21,356 nt of DNA from an uncultured Bacteroidales bacterium (GTDB taxonomy: Bacteria > Bacteroidota > Bacteroidia > Bacteroidales > Paludibacteraceae): positions 1 through 21,356 of the forward strand of contig CAKVBV010000043.1 of assembly GCA_934725535.1 (NCBI GenBank), written 5' to 3'. Position 1 is the first letter of the stretch. Each line of letters begins with the position of its first letter. The notes under the pieces were generated by a model. That model made no database searches, was not told the DNA's origin, and saw nothing but the letters and a program-made list of their open reading frames with translations. Shown one piece after another: positions 13,134 through 19,340 of this stretch. A program made the position numbers and the translations under genes.

Positions 13134-13985
13134 CTATTTGTCGGTCAGGAAGGTTTTGGTGCTGAAGATGTAGCGGTCGTTGGCTACGCCCTGTTCGTCG
13201 CAGACGGATATGACCTTGATGACACCGAAAGCACGCTGTTTGTCTCCGACAAGGATAACATCGTCGGGTTGGATGTCAATGACCGTGTTGTCGTGCAGCA
13301 TATTGCGGTAGGTGGCTTGTATGGATGCCACGGTGGCATTGCCATAGTCGAAACTGCCCCCCTTGGCGAAATAGACGCCCGTGGACGAGGACCACCTGCG
13401 GGAAATTTCGTCTCGGCGCGTGGTGTCCGGCTGCGGGAGGTCGTAGATAGAGAACGTACTATCAGTCTGCAACTCGGGGAAACAAGTGGAAAGAGTGGAG
13501 AAACTGAAGCCAGACTTGTTGCCGGACGCAGCAGAGTACATACTGACCATCTCGGTGGTGGTGATGTGTCCGTCGCCCGCCGGAGCGACATACATCACGA
13601 TGTCCACGGGTAGGGACTGACCATCTATGGTGGTTAGCATGAATGTGAATCGGACGGGCGTGGTGTCGTTGTAGAAAGGCAGGGTATATTGCCAGTCGAT
13701 GGTGGCAGAGGTGTGTCCGACGAGGTTAGTGTCGAGCAGTTGTCGGGTGGAATAGTAGGTGTCGAAAGCCATCACTTGGATGGTGTTGAGTGCTATGTCT
13801 TCCGACTGTGCCTTGAGGCTAAACCAGACAGGCAGGCCGGATGTGGCATGATACATCTCGTTGGCTTGTGTGATGCCATACGTGGGTTTGACAATCAGCG
13901 TGAGCGGGGACTGTTGGTCGCATGAAGCCAACAGCCCGCCGCAAAAGATTGCAACCACAAGAAAGAGTGATTGACGATGTTTCAT
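13134..13985 (-). CDS. Predicted lipoprotein, function unknown
   Basis: 283 residues starting MKHRQSLFLVVAIFCGGLLASC: a lipoprotein signal with lipobox LASC and lipidated Cys22. The residues after Cys are DQQSPL, without the acidic surface-export signal of many Bacteroidota surface lipoproteins, so a periplasm-facing location is slightly favoured. The mature part looks strand-rich (LTLIVKPTYGITQANEMYH, ATIDWQYTLPFYNDTTPVRFTFMLTTIDG), with an acid/Thr-rich middle (YDLPQPDTTRRDEISRRW) and a closing PDDVILVGDKQRAFGVIKVISV. I do not recognise a family. It is the last gene of a three-gene cassette; its ATG overlaps the stop of the preceding lipoprotein by one base (TAATG), a sign of translational coupling. 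Confidence 0.75.
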   Translation of the reverse strand: MKHRQSLFLVVAIFCGGLLASCDQQSPLTLIVKPTYGITQANEMYHATSGLPVWFSLKAQSEDIALNTIQVMAFDTYYSTRQLLDTNLVGHTSATIDWQYTLPFYNDTTPVRFTFMLTTIDGQSLPVDIVMYVAPAGDGHITTTEMVSMYSAASGNKSGFSFSTLSTCFPELQTDSTFSIYDLPQPDTTRRDEISRRWSSSTGVYFAKGGSFDYGNATVASIQATYRNMLHDNTVIDIQPDDVILVGDKQRAFGVIKVISVCDEQGVANDRYIFSTKTFLTDK

Positions 13986-14410
13986 TACTTGAGTTTGTAG
14001 GTCTTGACCGACATTGTCTCCTTGATAATTCGTCCGCCGTTCATGTACATTACTTCTTTTTTGTGACAGACAGGAATGGCAAATTCTGCATCCGGGTAGG
14101 TGTCTTGTACCTTGTAGAGAGCCTTTTGCAACATATTTGCGCCCATTGGCAATTTGACGGAGAGCGTGGTTTCCGTGAAGTTGCGCGGGTCGTAGTTGGT
14201 GCCGTTGACGGTGTAGATTTTGGTGATGGCACCGTACTTTTTGTACTCTATTTCGACATTGACCGTTCCGAGGTAAGTGAGGTCGTCCATACCTATTTCG
14301 AGCCGTACCTCATTGGGTTTGACGGCAAAACCGGCGTTGTTCTTTTGGCTGACACAGGAGGTTGTAAGCGCCAGAAGAGCCAGTAGGGTGAATAAAAAAC
14401 TCTTTTTCAT
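13985..14410 (-). CDS. Small predicted lipoprotein, function unknown
   Basis: 141 residues. MKKSFLFTLLALLALTTSC is a lipoprotein-type signal peptide (LTTSC; the -3 residue is Thr rather than the commoner Leu, so lipidation is likely but not certain). The mature part begins VSQKNNAGFAVKPNEVRLEIG and contains repeated strand-like stretches (LTYLGTVNVEIEYKKYG, TTLSVKLPMGANMLQKALY). It ends YMNGGRIIKETMSVKTYKLK. No family is recognised. The gene starts 15 nt after the outer-membrane protein gene and ends inside the start codon of the next lipoprotein gene, so the three are almost certainly co-expressed. Confidence 0.75.
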   Translation of the reverse strand: MKKSFLFTLLALLALTTSCVSQKNNAGFAVKPNEVRLEIGMDDLTYLGTVNVEIEYKKYGAITKIYTVNGTNYDPRNFTETTLSVKLPMGANMLQKALYKVQDTYPDAEFAIPVCHKKEVMYMNGGRIIKETMSVKTYKLK

Positions 14411-14425
14411 ATAGCAAGCGGTTGG

Positions 14426-15187
14426 TTACTTGTTGTTGAAATAGTAGGAGAAGTGCAACGAAGCGTCCGCACGCCAGCAGGCGGTGGTAGTGGCGGTTCC
14501 GTCTTTATACTTTTGTGAGGAACTGCCCGTTTCAATAGAATAAGAGGGAATCGATGACGCTTCAACCAAGCCCGAGTACCCACCCTCAACGCCAATGGCG
14601 ATAGGCAGGTCGGCGATAAAGAATTGCAGTCCGACAAACAGTCCGCCACCGATAACAAACGTACCTACGTGTGCTTTAGAAGAGGTGATAATGCCCGCAT
14701 TGCTCTCGTAGGTTTTTGCAGTAGCAGAATTGAAGCCGATGGGCAATTGCGCACCTACGTAAACATCCAGAATGTTTTTGGAGTTGAAGTGGTAGGCAAC
14801 GCCAGGCAATAAACGTGTATAGTCCGTTCCAGCCGAAACCGTTTTTTCGTACTCCGCTCCAGACTCGAGACTTGTGAATGTTTTTTCCTTTTGCGTTTGT
14901 GCTGCAAATTGGAATCCCATGCGGAATTCAAAATTGTCTGTGCAGTAGTACTTGAGGTTGACAAGAGGTAGTCCGTAGGCACCTTCCGCCCCCGCGGATT
15001 GGCAGTACTTGACCAAGTCCATGACCTGGCTGACCGAACCTCCGAGGTACAAACCCCAGTCGCCTCTTTGCGGGCGGTTACCTGTGCGTGCGATGACTGA
15101 TGCATTAGGCTCTCCTGTGGAGATTTGTGCACACACTGACATGCATGCCATAGTGAGACATGCGACAAAAATAATAGTTTTCTTCAT
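14426..15187 (-). CDS. Outer-membrane beta-barrel protein, first gene of lipoprotein cassette
   Basis: 253 residues. Signal peptide about 1-20 (MKKTIIFVACLTMACMSVCA). The mature chain has regular barrel strands: GDWGLYLGGSVSQVMDLV, LVNLKYYCTDNFEFRMGFQFAAQ, LLPGVAYHFNSKNILDVYVGAQLPIGF, GTFVIGGGLFVGLQFFIADLPIAIGVEGG and a final strand LHFSYYFNNK. This resembles the general OmpW/OmpA-barrel-like group, though no exact family is recognised. Two lipoprotein genes follow at 15 nt and with a 1-nt overlap. No good promoter is visible within 100 nt upstream. The nearest consensus promoter (15574-15605) is about 390 nt away, across a structured RNA element that could be an independent RNA or a long leader. 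Confidence 0.78.
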   Translation of the reverse strand: MKKTIIFVACLTMACMSVCAQISTGEPNASVIARTGNRPQRGDWGLYLGGSVSQVMDLVKYCQSAGAEGAYGLPLVNLKYYCTDNFEFRMGFQFAAQTQKEKTFTSLESGAEYEKTVSAGTDYTRLLPGVAYHFNSKNILDVYVGAQLPIGFNSATAKTYESNAGIITSSKAHVGTFVIGGGLFVGLQFFIADLPIAIGVEGGYSGLVEASSIPSYSIETGSSSQKYKDGTATTTACWRADASLHFSYYFNNK

Positions 15188-15239
15188 AACATTACTGTTA
15201 TTTAGTTTGGGTCAGCGGCACCTCACCTCCCCGTTGATA

Positions 15240-15271
15240 AATAAAAGCAAAGCGTGGTACCTTACTTTCGC
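15240..15271 (-). terminator. Possible terminator of the 15.3-15.5 kb RNA
   Basis: On the minus strand GCGAAAG (15265-15271) pairs with CTTTGC (15247-15252) with one bulged G, and is followed directly by TTTTATTTATC. The stem is weak, but the U-run is in the right place to separate the structured RNA from the downstream outer-membrane protein gene. Confidence 0.4.
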
Positions 15272-15566
15272 TCATTCTCCAAATAGAGGTTCCTGCAAGA
15301 CCCTGATAACAAGAATAAACAACTAACGCCCACGCCGATATGCAACTCCGCGTGGCGAACAACACGGACGAATACATACCAATGGACGTTCATCGCCATC
15401 TTGCTTTGGGCTATCGAAATTTTGCAGGATTTCTATTTGCCAAAACAAGCGTCAATAAACGCCTTTTATATTCAGTTGCATCAGTCTGCCAGCAGGGCGT
15501 TAGGTTTGAGTATTCTCCTTGTTATCAAAGAGTTTCCCCCAACCCACTACTCCCGACATTGACTAA
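15247..15566 (-). ncRNA. Candidate structured noncoding RNA (long rod, 6S-like architecture)
   Basis: The DNA at 15305-15526 folds back on itself in nested order. GATAACAAG (15305-15313) pairs with 15518-15526, AATA (15314-15317) with 15511-15514, CTAACGCCC (15323-15331) with 15495-15503, and ATGCAACT (15340-15347) with 15474-15481. CTTGCTTTGGGC (15400-15411) pairs with 15439-15449 (one mismatch, one bulge), and GAAAT (15416-15420) with 15429-15433 at the tip. A perfect minus-strand promoter (15574-15605) would start the RNA about 40 nt before the rod, and a U-run follows at 15240-15246. A rod with a closing stem, wide central loops and an apical hairpin recalls 6S RNA, but I found no conserved sequence that proves it. 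It could instead be a long 5' leader of the gene at 15187. Confidence 0.5.
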
Positions 15567-15573
15567 TGCGGTG

Positions 15574-15605
15574 CAAAGGTACAACAATTTTTGCAGATAG
15601 GCAAA
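15574..15605 (-). promoter_or_regulatory. Promoter of the rod-like RNA
   Basis: Minus-strand TTTG (15602-15605), exactly 20 nt, then TACCTTTG (15574-15581): every consensus base is present. The expected start is near 15566-15570. Confidence 0.82.
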
Positions 15606-15785
15606 GGAATGCTAAATTTACAAGGAGTGTAATCGTGCTAATATAGTGCAGAAGAAAAGACCTTCCATGGGGAAAGGCTCAATAAAAGTTTTGAAAGCCA
15701 TTGACTTTTTGAAGACGTTATCCGCATCGTCTCCCAAAAGCGGCGTACTTATTTATTGAAGAGTGCAGGATATGAGTATAGAGAC
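15606..15785. other. Gene-free stretch between the two candidate RNAs
   Basis: No coding sequence is supported. CCTTCC (15661-15666) pairs with GGAAAGG (15671-15677), and on the minus strand is followed by TCTTTTCTTC, a possible terminator for read-through from the right. GGCT (15676-15679) can also pair with AGCC (15696-15699). GCATCGTCTCCCAAA (15724-15738) repeats a word at 13098-13112. Confidence 0.5.
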
Positions 15786-15857
15786 AAAAAAAAGAAGGAT
15801 TGTCATCTCGACAACCCAATCTTTACTTAACCTTAAATCTAATACCATGAAAAACAC
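15786..15857 (-). ncRNA. Candidate small RNA of about 70 nt
   Basis: A perfect promoter (TTTG-N20-TACCTTTG, minus strand, 15862-15893) predicts a start near 15857. The minus-strand sequence then runs through TGGTATTAGATTTAAGG to a terminator hairpin: GGGTTGTC (15810-15817 read in reverse) pairs with GACAATCC (15797-15804) with one A-C mismatch, plus an outer AAGA/TCTT helix. The hairpin is followed by TTCTTTTTTTT (to 15786). No protein gene lies between promoter and terminator. An alternative is that the plus-strand word AATACCATGAAAAAC is a relic of a gene start, but that frame stops after seven codons. Confidence 0.5.
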
Positions 15858-15861
15858 GGTG

Positions 15862-15893
15862 CAAAGGTAGTGCTTTTTCAGATACCCACCAAA
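15862..15893 (-). promoter_or_regulatory. Promoter of the candidate 70-nt RNA
   Basis: Minus-strand TTTG (15890-15893), exactly 20 nt, then TACCTTTG (15862-15869): a perfect match. No minus-strand protein gene follows within reach before the terminator at 15786-15823. Confidence 0.8.
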
Positions 15894-15968
15894 TAATTCC
15901 GAGAAAAAACATGTTTTTCAGCATAAAAATCTGAATTTTGACAACTCTACTTTGCAAAATAACGATTG

Positions 15969-16012
15969 TTTGGCAAAATTATTGGCAAAATCATAGTTTT
16001 GCACTAATTTTG
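15969..16012 (+). promoter_or_regulatory. Two overlapping promoters for pckA, with a 12-bp direct repeat
   Basis: Promoter A is TTTG (15969-15972), 21 nt, TAGTTTTG (15994-16001). Promoter B is ATTG (15981-15984), 20 nt, TAATTTTG (16005-16012). TTGGCAAAATTA (15970-15981) and TTGGCAAAATCA (15982-15993) form a 12-bp direct repeat covering both -33 elements. It could be an operator, or could simply be how the second -33 arose. The leader to pckA is about 140 nt. Confidence 0.75.
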
Positions 16013-16074
16013 TACTCAGTTTAGATGGTGGATGGAGTTGATAGTGGATAGTTGGATAGAGGGACCTCCCCAAA

Positions 16075-16091
16075 CCCCTCCAAAGGAGGGG
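16075..16091 (+). repeat. Hairpin CCCCTCC-AAA-GGAGGGG in the pckA leader
   Basis: A perfect 7-bp stem with an AAA loop, between the pckA promoters and its start. It is followed to 16130 by TTAGGG-like words (AGGGGTTAGGGATTAGAGATTAGGG). Palindromes of this kind are often dispersed in Bacteroidota intergenic DNA; a role as terminator is unlikely because pckA lies downstream and no U-run follows. Confidence 0.6.
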
Positions 16092-16156
16092 AGAAAGATT
16101 AGGGGTTAGGGATTAGAGATTAGGGAGTTAGAAACTAAACAAAACAATATAGAATT

Positions 16157-17761
16157 ATGAAAAAGTTAGATCTTACACAGTACGGTATCACGGGTACTAC
16201 CGAAATCGTACACAACCCTTCCTACGAGCAGTTGTTCGAGGAGGAAATGAGGAAAGACCTTGTAGGCTATGAGAAAGGTCAGTTGACCGAACTCGGGGCT
16301 GTAAACGTAATGACGGGTGTATTCACCGGTCGCTCGCCTAAGGACAAATACATCGTTGACGACGCACAGAGCCATGACAACGTTTGGTGGACAAGCGACG
16401 CTTACAAGAACGACAACCACCCGATGTCGGAAAAAGTATGGGGCGAGGTGAAGGCTTTGGCACAGAAAGAGTTGAGCAACAAACGTCTGTTCGTGGTAGA
16501 TGCATTCTGCGGTGCCAACAAAGAGACCCGTCTGGCTGTCCGTTTCATCGTAGAGGTAGCATGGCAGGCACACTTCGTTACCAATATGTTCATTCGTCCG
16601 ACTGCTGAGGAGTTGGAGAACTTTGAGCCTAACTTCGTGATTTACAACGCTTCGAAGGCTAAAGTGGAGAACTACAAAGAACTCGGTCTGAACAGCGAGA
16701 CCTGCGTTGCTTTCAATACCACCAGCCATGAGCAGGTAATCATCAACACATGGTACGGCGGCGAGATGAAGAAGGGTATGTTCTCTATGCAGAACTACTT
16801 CCTGCCTCTCAAGGGCATCGCTTCGATGCACTGCTCGGCTAACACCGATATGGAGGGCAAAAACACTGCTATATTCTTCGGTCTGTCGGGTACGGGTAAG
16901 ACCACCCTTTCGACTGACCCGAAACGTCTGCTTATCGGCGATGACGAGCACGGATGGGACGACAAGGGCGTATTCAACCTCGAAGGCGGTTGCTATGCCA
17001 AGGTGATCAACCTTGATAAAGAGAGCGAGCCGGACATCTACAACGCTATCCGCCGCGATGCACTCCTTGAGAACGTAACCGTTGATGCTAACGGCAAGAT
17101 TGATTTCGCAGACAAGAGCGTTACCGAGAATACCCGTGTTTCGTATCCTATCTATCACATCAAGAATATCGTTAAGCCGATTTCTGCAGGTCCTGCAGCC
17201 AAGAACGTTATCTTCCTGTCGGCTGATGCATTCGGCGTACTGCCTCCGGTATCCATCCTGACTCCCGAGCAGACCAAGTACTACTTCCTGAGCGGCTTCA
17301 CCGCCAAGTTGGCAGGTACAGAGCGCGGTATCACCGAGCCTACTCCTACTTTCTCGGCTTGCTTCGGTCAGGCGTTCCTCGAACTCCATCCGACCAAATA
17401 CGCAGAGGAACTAGTTAAGAAAATGGAGAAATCGGGTGCGAAAGCATACCTTGTCAACACCGGTTGGAACGGTACGGGCAAACGTATCTCTATCCGCGAT
17501 ACACGTGGCATCATCGACGCTATCCTCGGTGGCGACATCCTTAATGCGCCTACCAAGAAGATCCCGTATTTCAATTTCGAGGTTCCGACCGCTTTGCCGG
17601 GCGTAGATCCTGCTATCCTCGATCCTCGCGACACCTACAAAGATGCTGCCGAGTGGGATGTTAAGGCAAAGGATTTGGCTGGTCGTTTCATCAAGAATTT
17701 CGTTAAATACGAGACCAACGAGGCAGGTAAAGCCCTCGTTGCTGCCGGTCCGCAATTGTAA
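16157..17761 (+). CDS. pckA: Phosphoenolpyruvate carboxykinase (ATP)
   Basis: Interconverts oxaloacetate + ATP and PEP + CO2 + ADP. In many anaerobic Bacteroidota it runs toward oxaloacetate, fixing CO2 for succinate formation (known biology, not shown here). 534 residues, the normal length. Key motifs: TGRSPKDKYIV with Arg59, GGEMKKGMF (metal and substrate Lys), the P-loop GLSGTGKTTLS (242-252), the Mg-binding GDDEHGWDD (261-269), and NTGWNGTGKRISIRDTR near the nucleotide-binding lid. All are intact. It has its own overlapping promoters and a 140-nt leader, and is closed by a perfect bidirectional terminator, so it is monocistronic. Confidence 0.97.
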   Translation: MKKLDLTQYGITGTTEIVHNPSYEQLFEEEMRKDLVGYEKGQLTELGAVNVMTGVFTGRSPKDKYIVDDAQSHDNVWWTSDAYKNDNHPMSEKVWGEVKALAQKELSNKRLFVVDAFCGANKETRLAVRFIVEVAWQAHFVTNMFIRPTAEELENFEPNFVIYNASKAKVENYKELGLNSETCVAFNTTSHEQVIINTWYGGEMKKGMFSMQNYFLPLKGIASMHCSANTDMEGKNTAIFFGLSGTGKTTLSTDPKRLLIGDDEHGWDDKGVFNLEGGCYAKVINLDKESEPDIYNAIRRDALLENVTVDANGKIDFADKSVTENTRVSYPIYHIKNIVKPISAGPAAKNVIFLSADAFGVLPPVSILTPEQTKYYFLSGFTAKLAGTERGITEPTPTFSACFGQAFLELHPTKYAEELVKKMEKSGAKAYLVNTGWNGTGKRISIRDTRGIIDAILGGDILNAPTKKIPYFNFEVPTALPGVDPAILDPRDTYKDAAEWDVKAKDLAGRFIKNFVKYETNEAGKALVAAGPQL

Positions 17762-17778
17762 TTGTAGATACACGTCTC

Positions 17779-17820
17779 AAACAAAAAAGACTGCCTTGCA
17801 TTGGGCAGTCTTTTTTGTTT
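17779..17820. terminator. Bidirectional terminator between pckA and proS
   Basis: The 17-nt arms at 17779-17795 and 17804-17820 are perfectly complementary (core AAAAAAGACTGCC / GGCAGTCTTTTTT), with an 8-nt loop. A- and T-runs flank the GC stem on both sides, so it can act on pckA from the left and on proS read-through from the right. Confidence 0.92.
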
Positions 17821-17826
17821 GGAAAG

Positions 17827-17854
17827 GCATAATAGGAGAAATATCCTATTATGC
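17827..17854 (-). terminator. Terminator hairpin of proS
   Basis: GCATAATAGGA (17827-17837) pairs perfectly with TCCTATTATGC (17844-17854) across a 6-nt loop, 8 nt past the proS stop. On the minus strand only CTTTCC follows, so the next hairpin (17779-17820) probably completes termination. Confidence 0.6.
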
Positions 17855-17861
17855 AACACTT

Positions 17862-19340
17862 TTAGTAGGCGATGGAGAAGATGACGCGCTGTTTGCTGGG
17901 TTTGCCGGTGACCATACAGGTGCCGGGGGTGTGGTCGCCATCGAACGGAATGCAACGAATAGTCGCCTTGGTGTCGTTTTTGATTTTCTCCTCGGTCTCG
18001 GGGGTGCCGTCCCAGTGGCAGAGGAGGAAGCCGCCTTTCTTAATCTCCTCTTTGAACTCGTCGTAGGAGTTCACCTCGCGGGTGTTGGCAAGGCGGAAGT
18101 CAAGTGCCTTCTTGTAGATGTTGCTCTGTATTTCTTCCAACAGATTGGCTATGATGTCCTCAATGCCGTCCATGGAGATAGTCTCCTTGGTCATGGTGTC
18201 GCGGCGTGCAATCTCCACGGTGTTGTTCTCCAAATCGCGGCTACCAACGGCGAGACGCACAGGCACACCTTTGAGTTCGTAGTCGGCGAACTTGAAGCCC
18301 GGTGTGGATTTCTCGCTGGTGTCCACCTTGATGCGTATGCCGCGCTGCTTGAGGTTGTCGGCGATGGGATTGACGCGGGCAAGGATGGCATCGAGTTGCT
18401 CCTGCGTCTTGAAGATAGGCACGATAACCACTTGGATAGGAGCCAAGTGCGGCGGGAGTACGAGTCCGTTGTCGTCGGAGTGCGTCATGATGAGTGCCCC
18501 CATCAGGCGTGTCGAGACGCCAAACGAAGTGGCATAGGGGTATTCGTATTTATTCTCCTTGCTGAGGAACTGGACATCAAACGACTTGGCAAAGTTCTGC
18601 CCGAGGAAATGGCTGGTACCTGCTTGGAGTGCCTTGCCGTCCTGCATCATCGCCTCGATGCAATAGGTCTCGACAGCCCCCGCGAAACGCTCGTTGGGGG
18701 ACTTGACACCCTTGACAACGGGTATTGCCATGATATTCTCTGCCACGTCGGCATAGACGCGTAGCATCTGTTGCGCAAAGGCATCCGCCTCTTCGGCTGT
18801 GGCATGAGCAGTGTGCCCCTCTTGCCAGAGGAACTCGGCGGTACGCAGGAAGAGACGGGTACGCATCTCCCAACGCATGACATTGCACCACTGGTTGCAG
18901 AGGACAGGCAGGTCGCGGTAACTGGAAATCCAGTTCTTGTAGGTGGACCAGATAATGGTCTCGGAGGTGGGTCGGATGATGAGTTCCTCTTCGAGTTTGG
19001 CATTGGGGTCCACGATGACGCCTTTGCCCTCGGGGTCATTCATCAAGCGGTGGTGCGTAACGACTGCACACTCCTTGGCAAACCCCTCCACATGCTCGGC
19101 TTCGCGGCTGAAGTAGGACTTGGGTATCAGCATCGGGAAATAGGCGTTCTTCACGCCATACTGTTTGAAACGTGTGTCAAGAGCCTGCTGAATGCGCTCC
19201 CAAATCTCGTATCCGTAGGGTTTGATGACCATACAGCCACGCACGGCAGATTGCTCTGCGAGGTCTGCCTTCACCACTAATTCGTTGTACCACTTCGAGT
19301 AGTCCGTTGCTCGGGAAGTGAGTTTCTGGAAATTTGCCAT
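17862..19340 (-). CDS. proS: Prolyl-tRNA synthetase, archaeal/eukaryotic type
   Basis: Charges tRNA-Pro with proline. 492 residues beginning MANFQKLTSRATDYSKWYNELV, the usual start of the short, insertion-free type (no editing INS domain). Class II motifs: IIRPTSETII (121-130), motif 2 RWEMRTRLFLRTAEFLWQEGHTAH (156-179), proline-site GTSHFLGQNFAKSFD (241-255), and motif 3 VSTRLMGALIMTHSDDNGLVLPP (about 275-297). The anticodon-binding domain follows, and the C-terminal domain ends in the conserved tyrosine (VIFSIAY). Its start codon overlaps the pdxB stop (TAATG), so it can be translated from the panC-pdxB transcript. A consensus promoter inside pdxB offers a second route. Confidence 0.96.
   Translation of the reverse strand: MANFQKLTSRATDYSKWYNELVVKADLAEQSAVRGCMVIKPYGYEIWERIQQALDTRFKQYGVKNAYFPMLIPKSYFSREAEHVEGFAKECAVVTHHRLMNDPEGKGVIVDPNAKLEEELIIRPTSETIIWSTYKNWISSYRDLPVLCNQWCNVMRWEMRTRLFLRTAEFLWQEGHTAHATAEEADAFAQQMLRVYADVAENIMAIPVVKGVKSPNERFAGAVETYCIEAMMQDGKALQAGTSHFLGQNFAKSFDVQFLSKENKYEYPYATSFGVSTRLMGALIMTHSDDNGLVLPPHLAPIQVVIVPIFKTQEQLDAILARVNPIADNLKQRGIRIKVDTSEKSTPGFKFADYELKGVPVRLAVGSRDLENNTVEIARRDTMTKETISMDGIEDIIANLLEEIQSNIYKKALDFRLANTREVNSYDEFKEEIKKGGFLLCHWDGTPETEEKIKNDTKATIRCIPFDGDHTPGTCMVTGKPSKQRVIFSIAY

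Noticed and set aside
15247..15566. tmRNA or RNase P RNA for the rod-like element
   Set aside because: No tRNA-like end or TTCGA T-loop for tmRNA, and no GAGGAAAGTCC-type core for RNase P on either strand.
15340..15600. 86-codon plus-strand frame in the 15.2-16.1 kb gap
   Set aside because: It runs through the self-complementary rod and a minus-strand promoter, has no recognisable motif and no promoter of its own.
15748..15848. Short minus-strand frame starting MVLDLRLSKDWVVEM inside the candidate 70-nt RNA
   Set aside because: The terminator and its U-run lie inside the frame, so a full message would rarely be made.
15820..15868. Start of a plus-strand gene (AATACCATGAAAAAC resembles Bacteroidota gene starts)
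   Set aside because: The frame stops after seven codons; at most it is a relic, and a minus-strand promoter occupies the same DNA.
16166..17389. 407-codon minus-strand frame opposite pckA
   Set aside because: It is an antisense shadow of a strongly conserved gene; no promoter or family motif on that strand.
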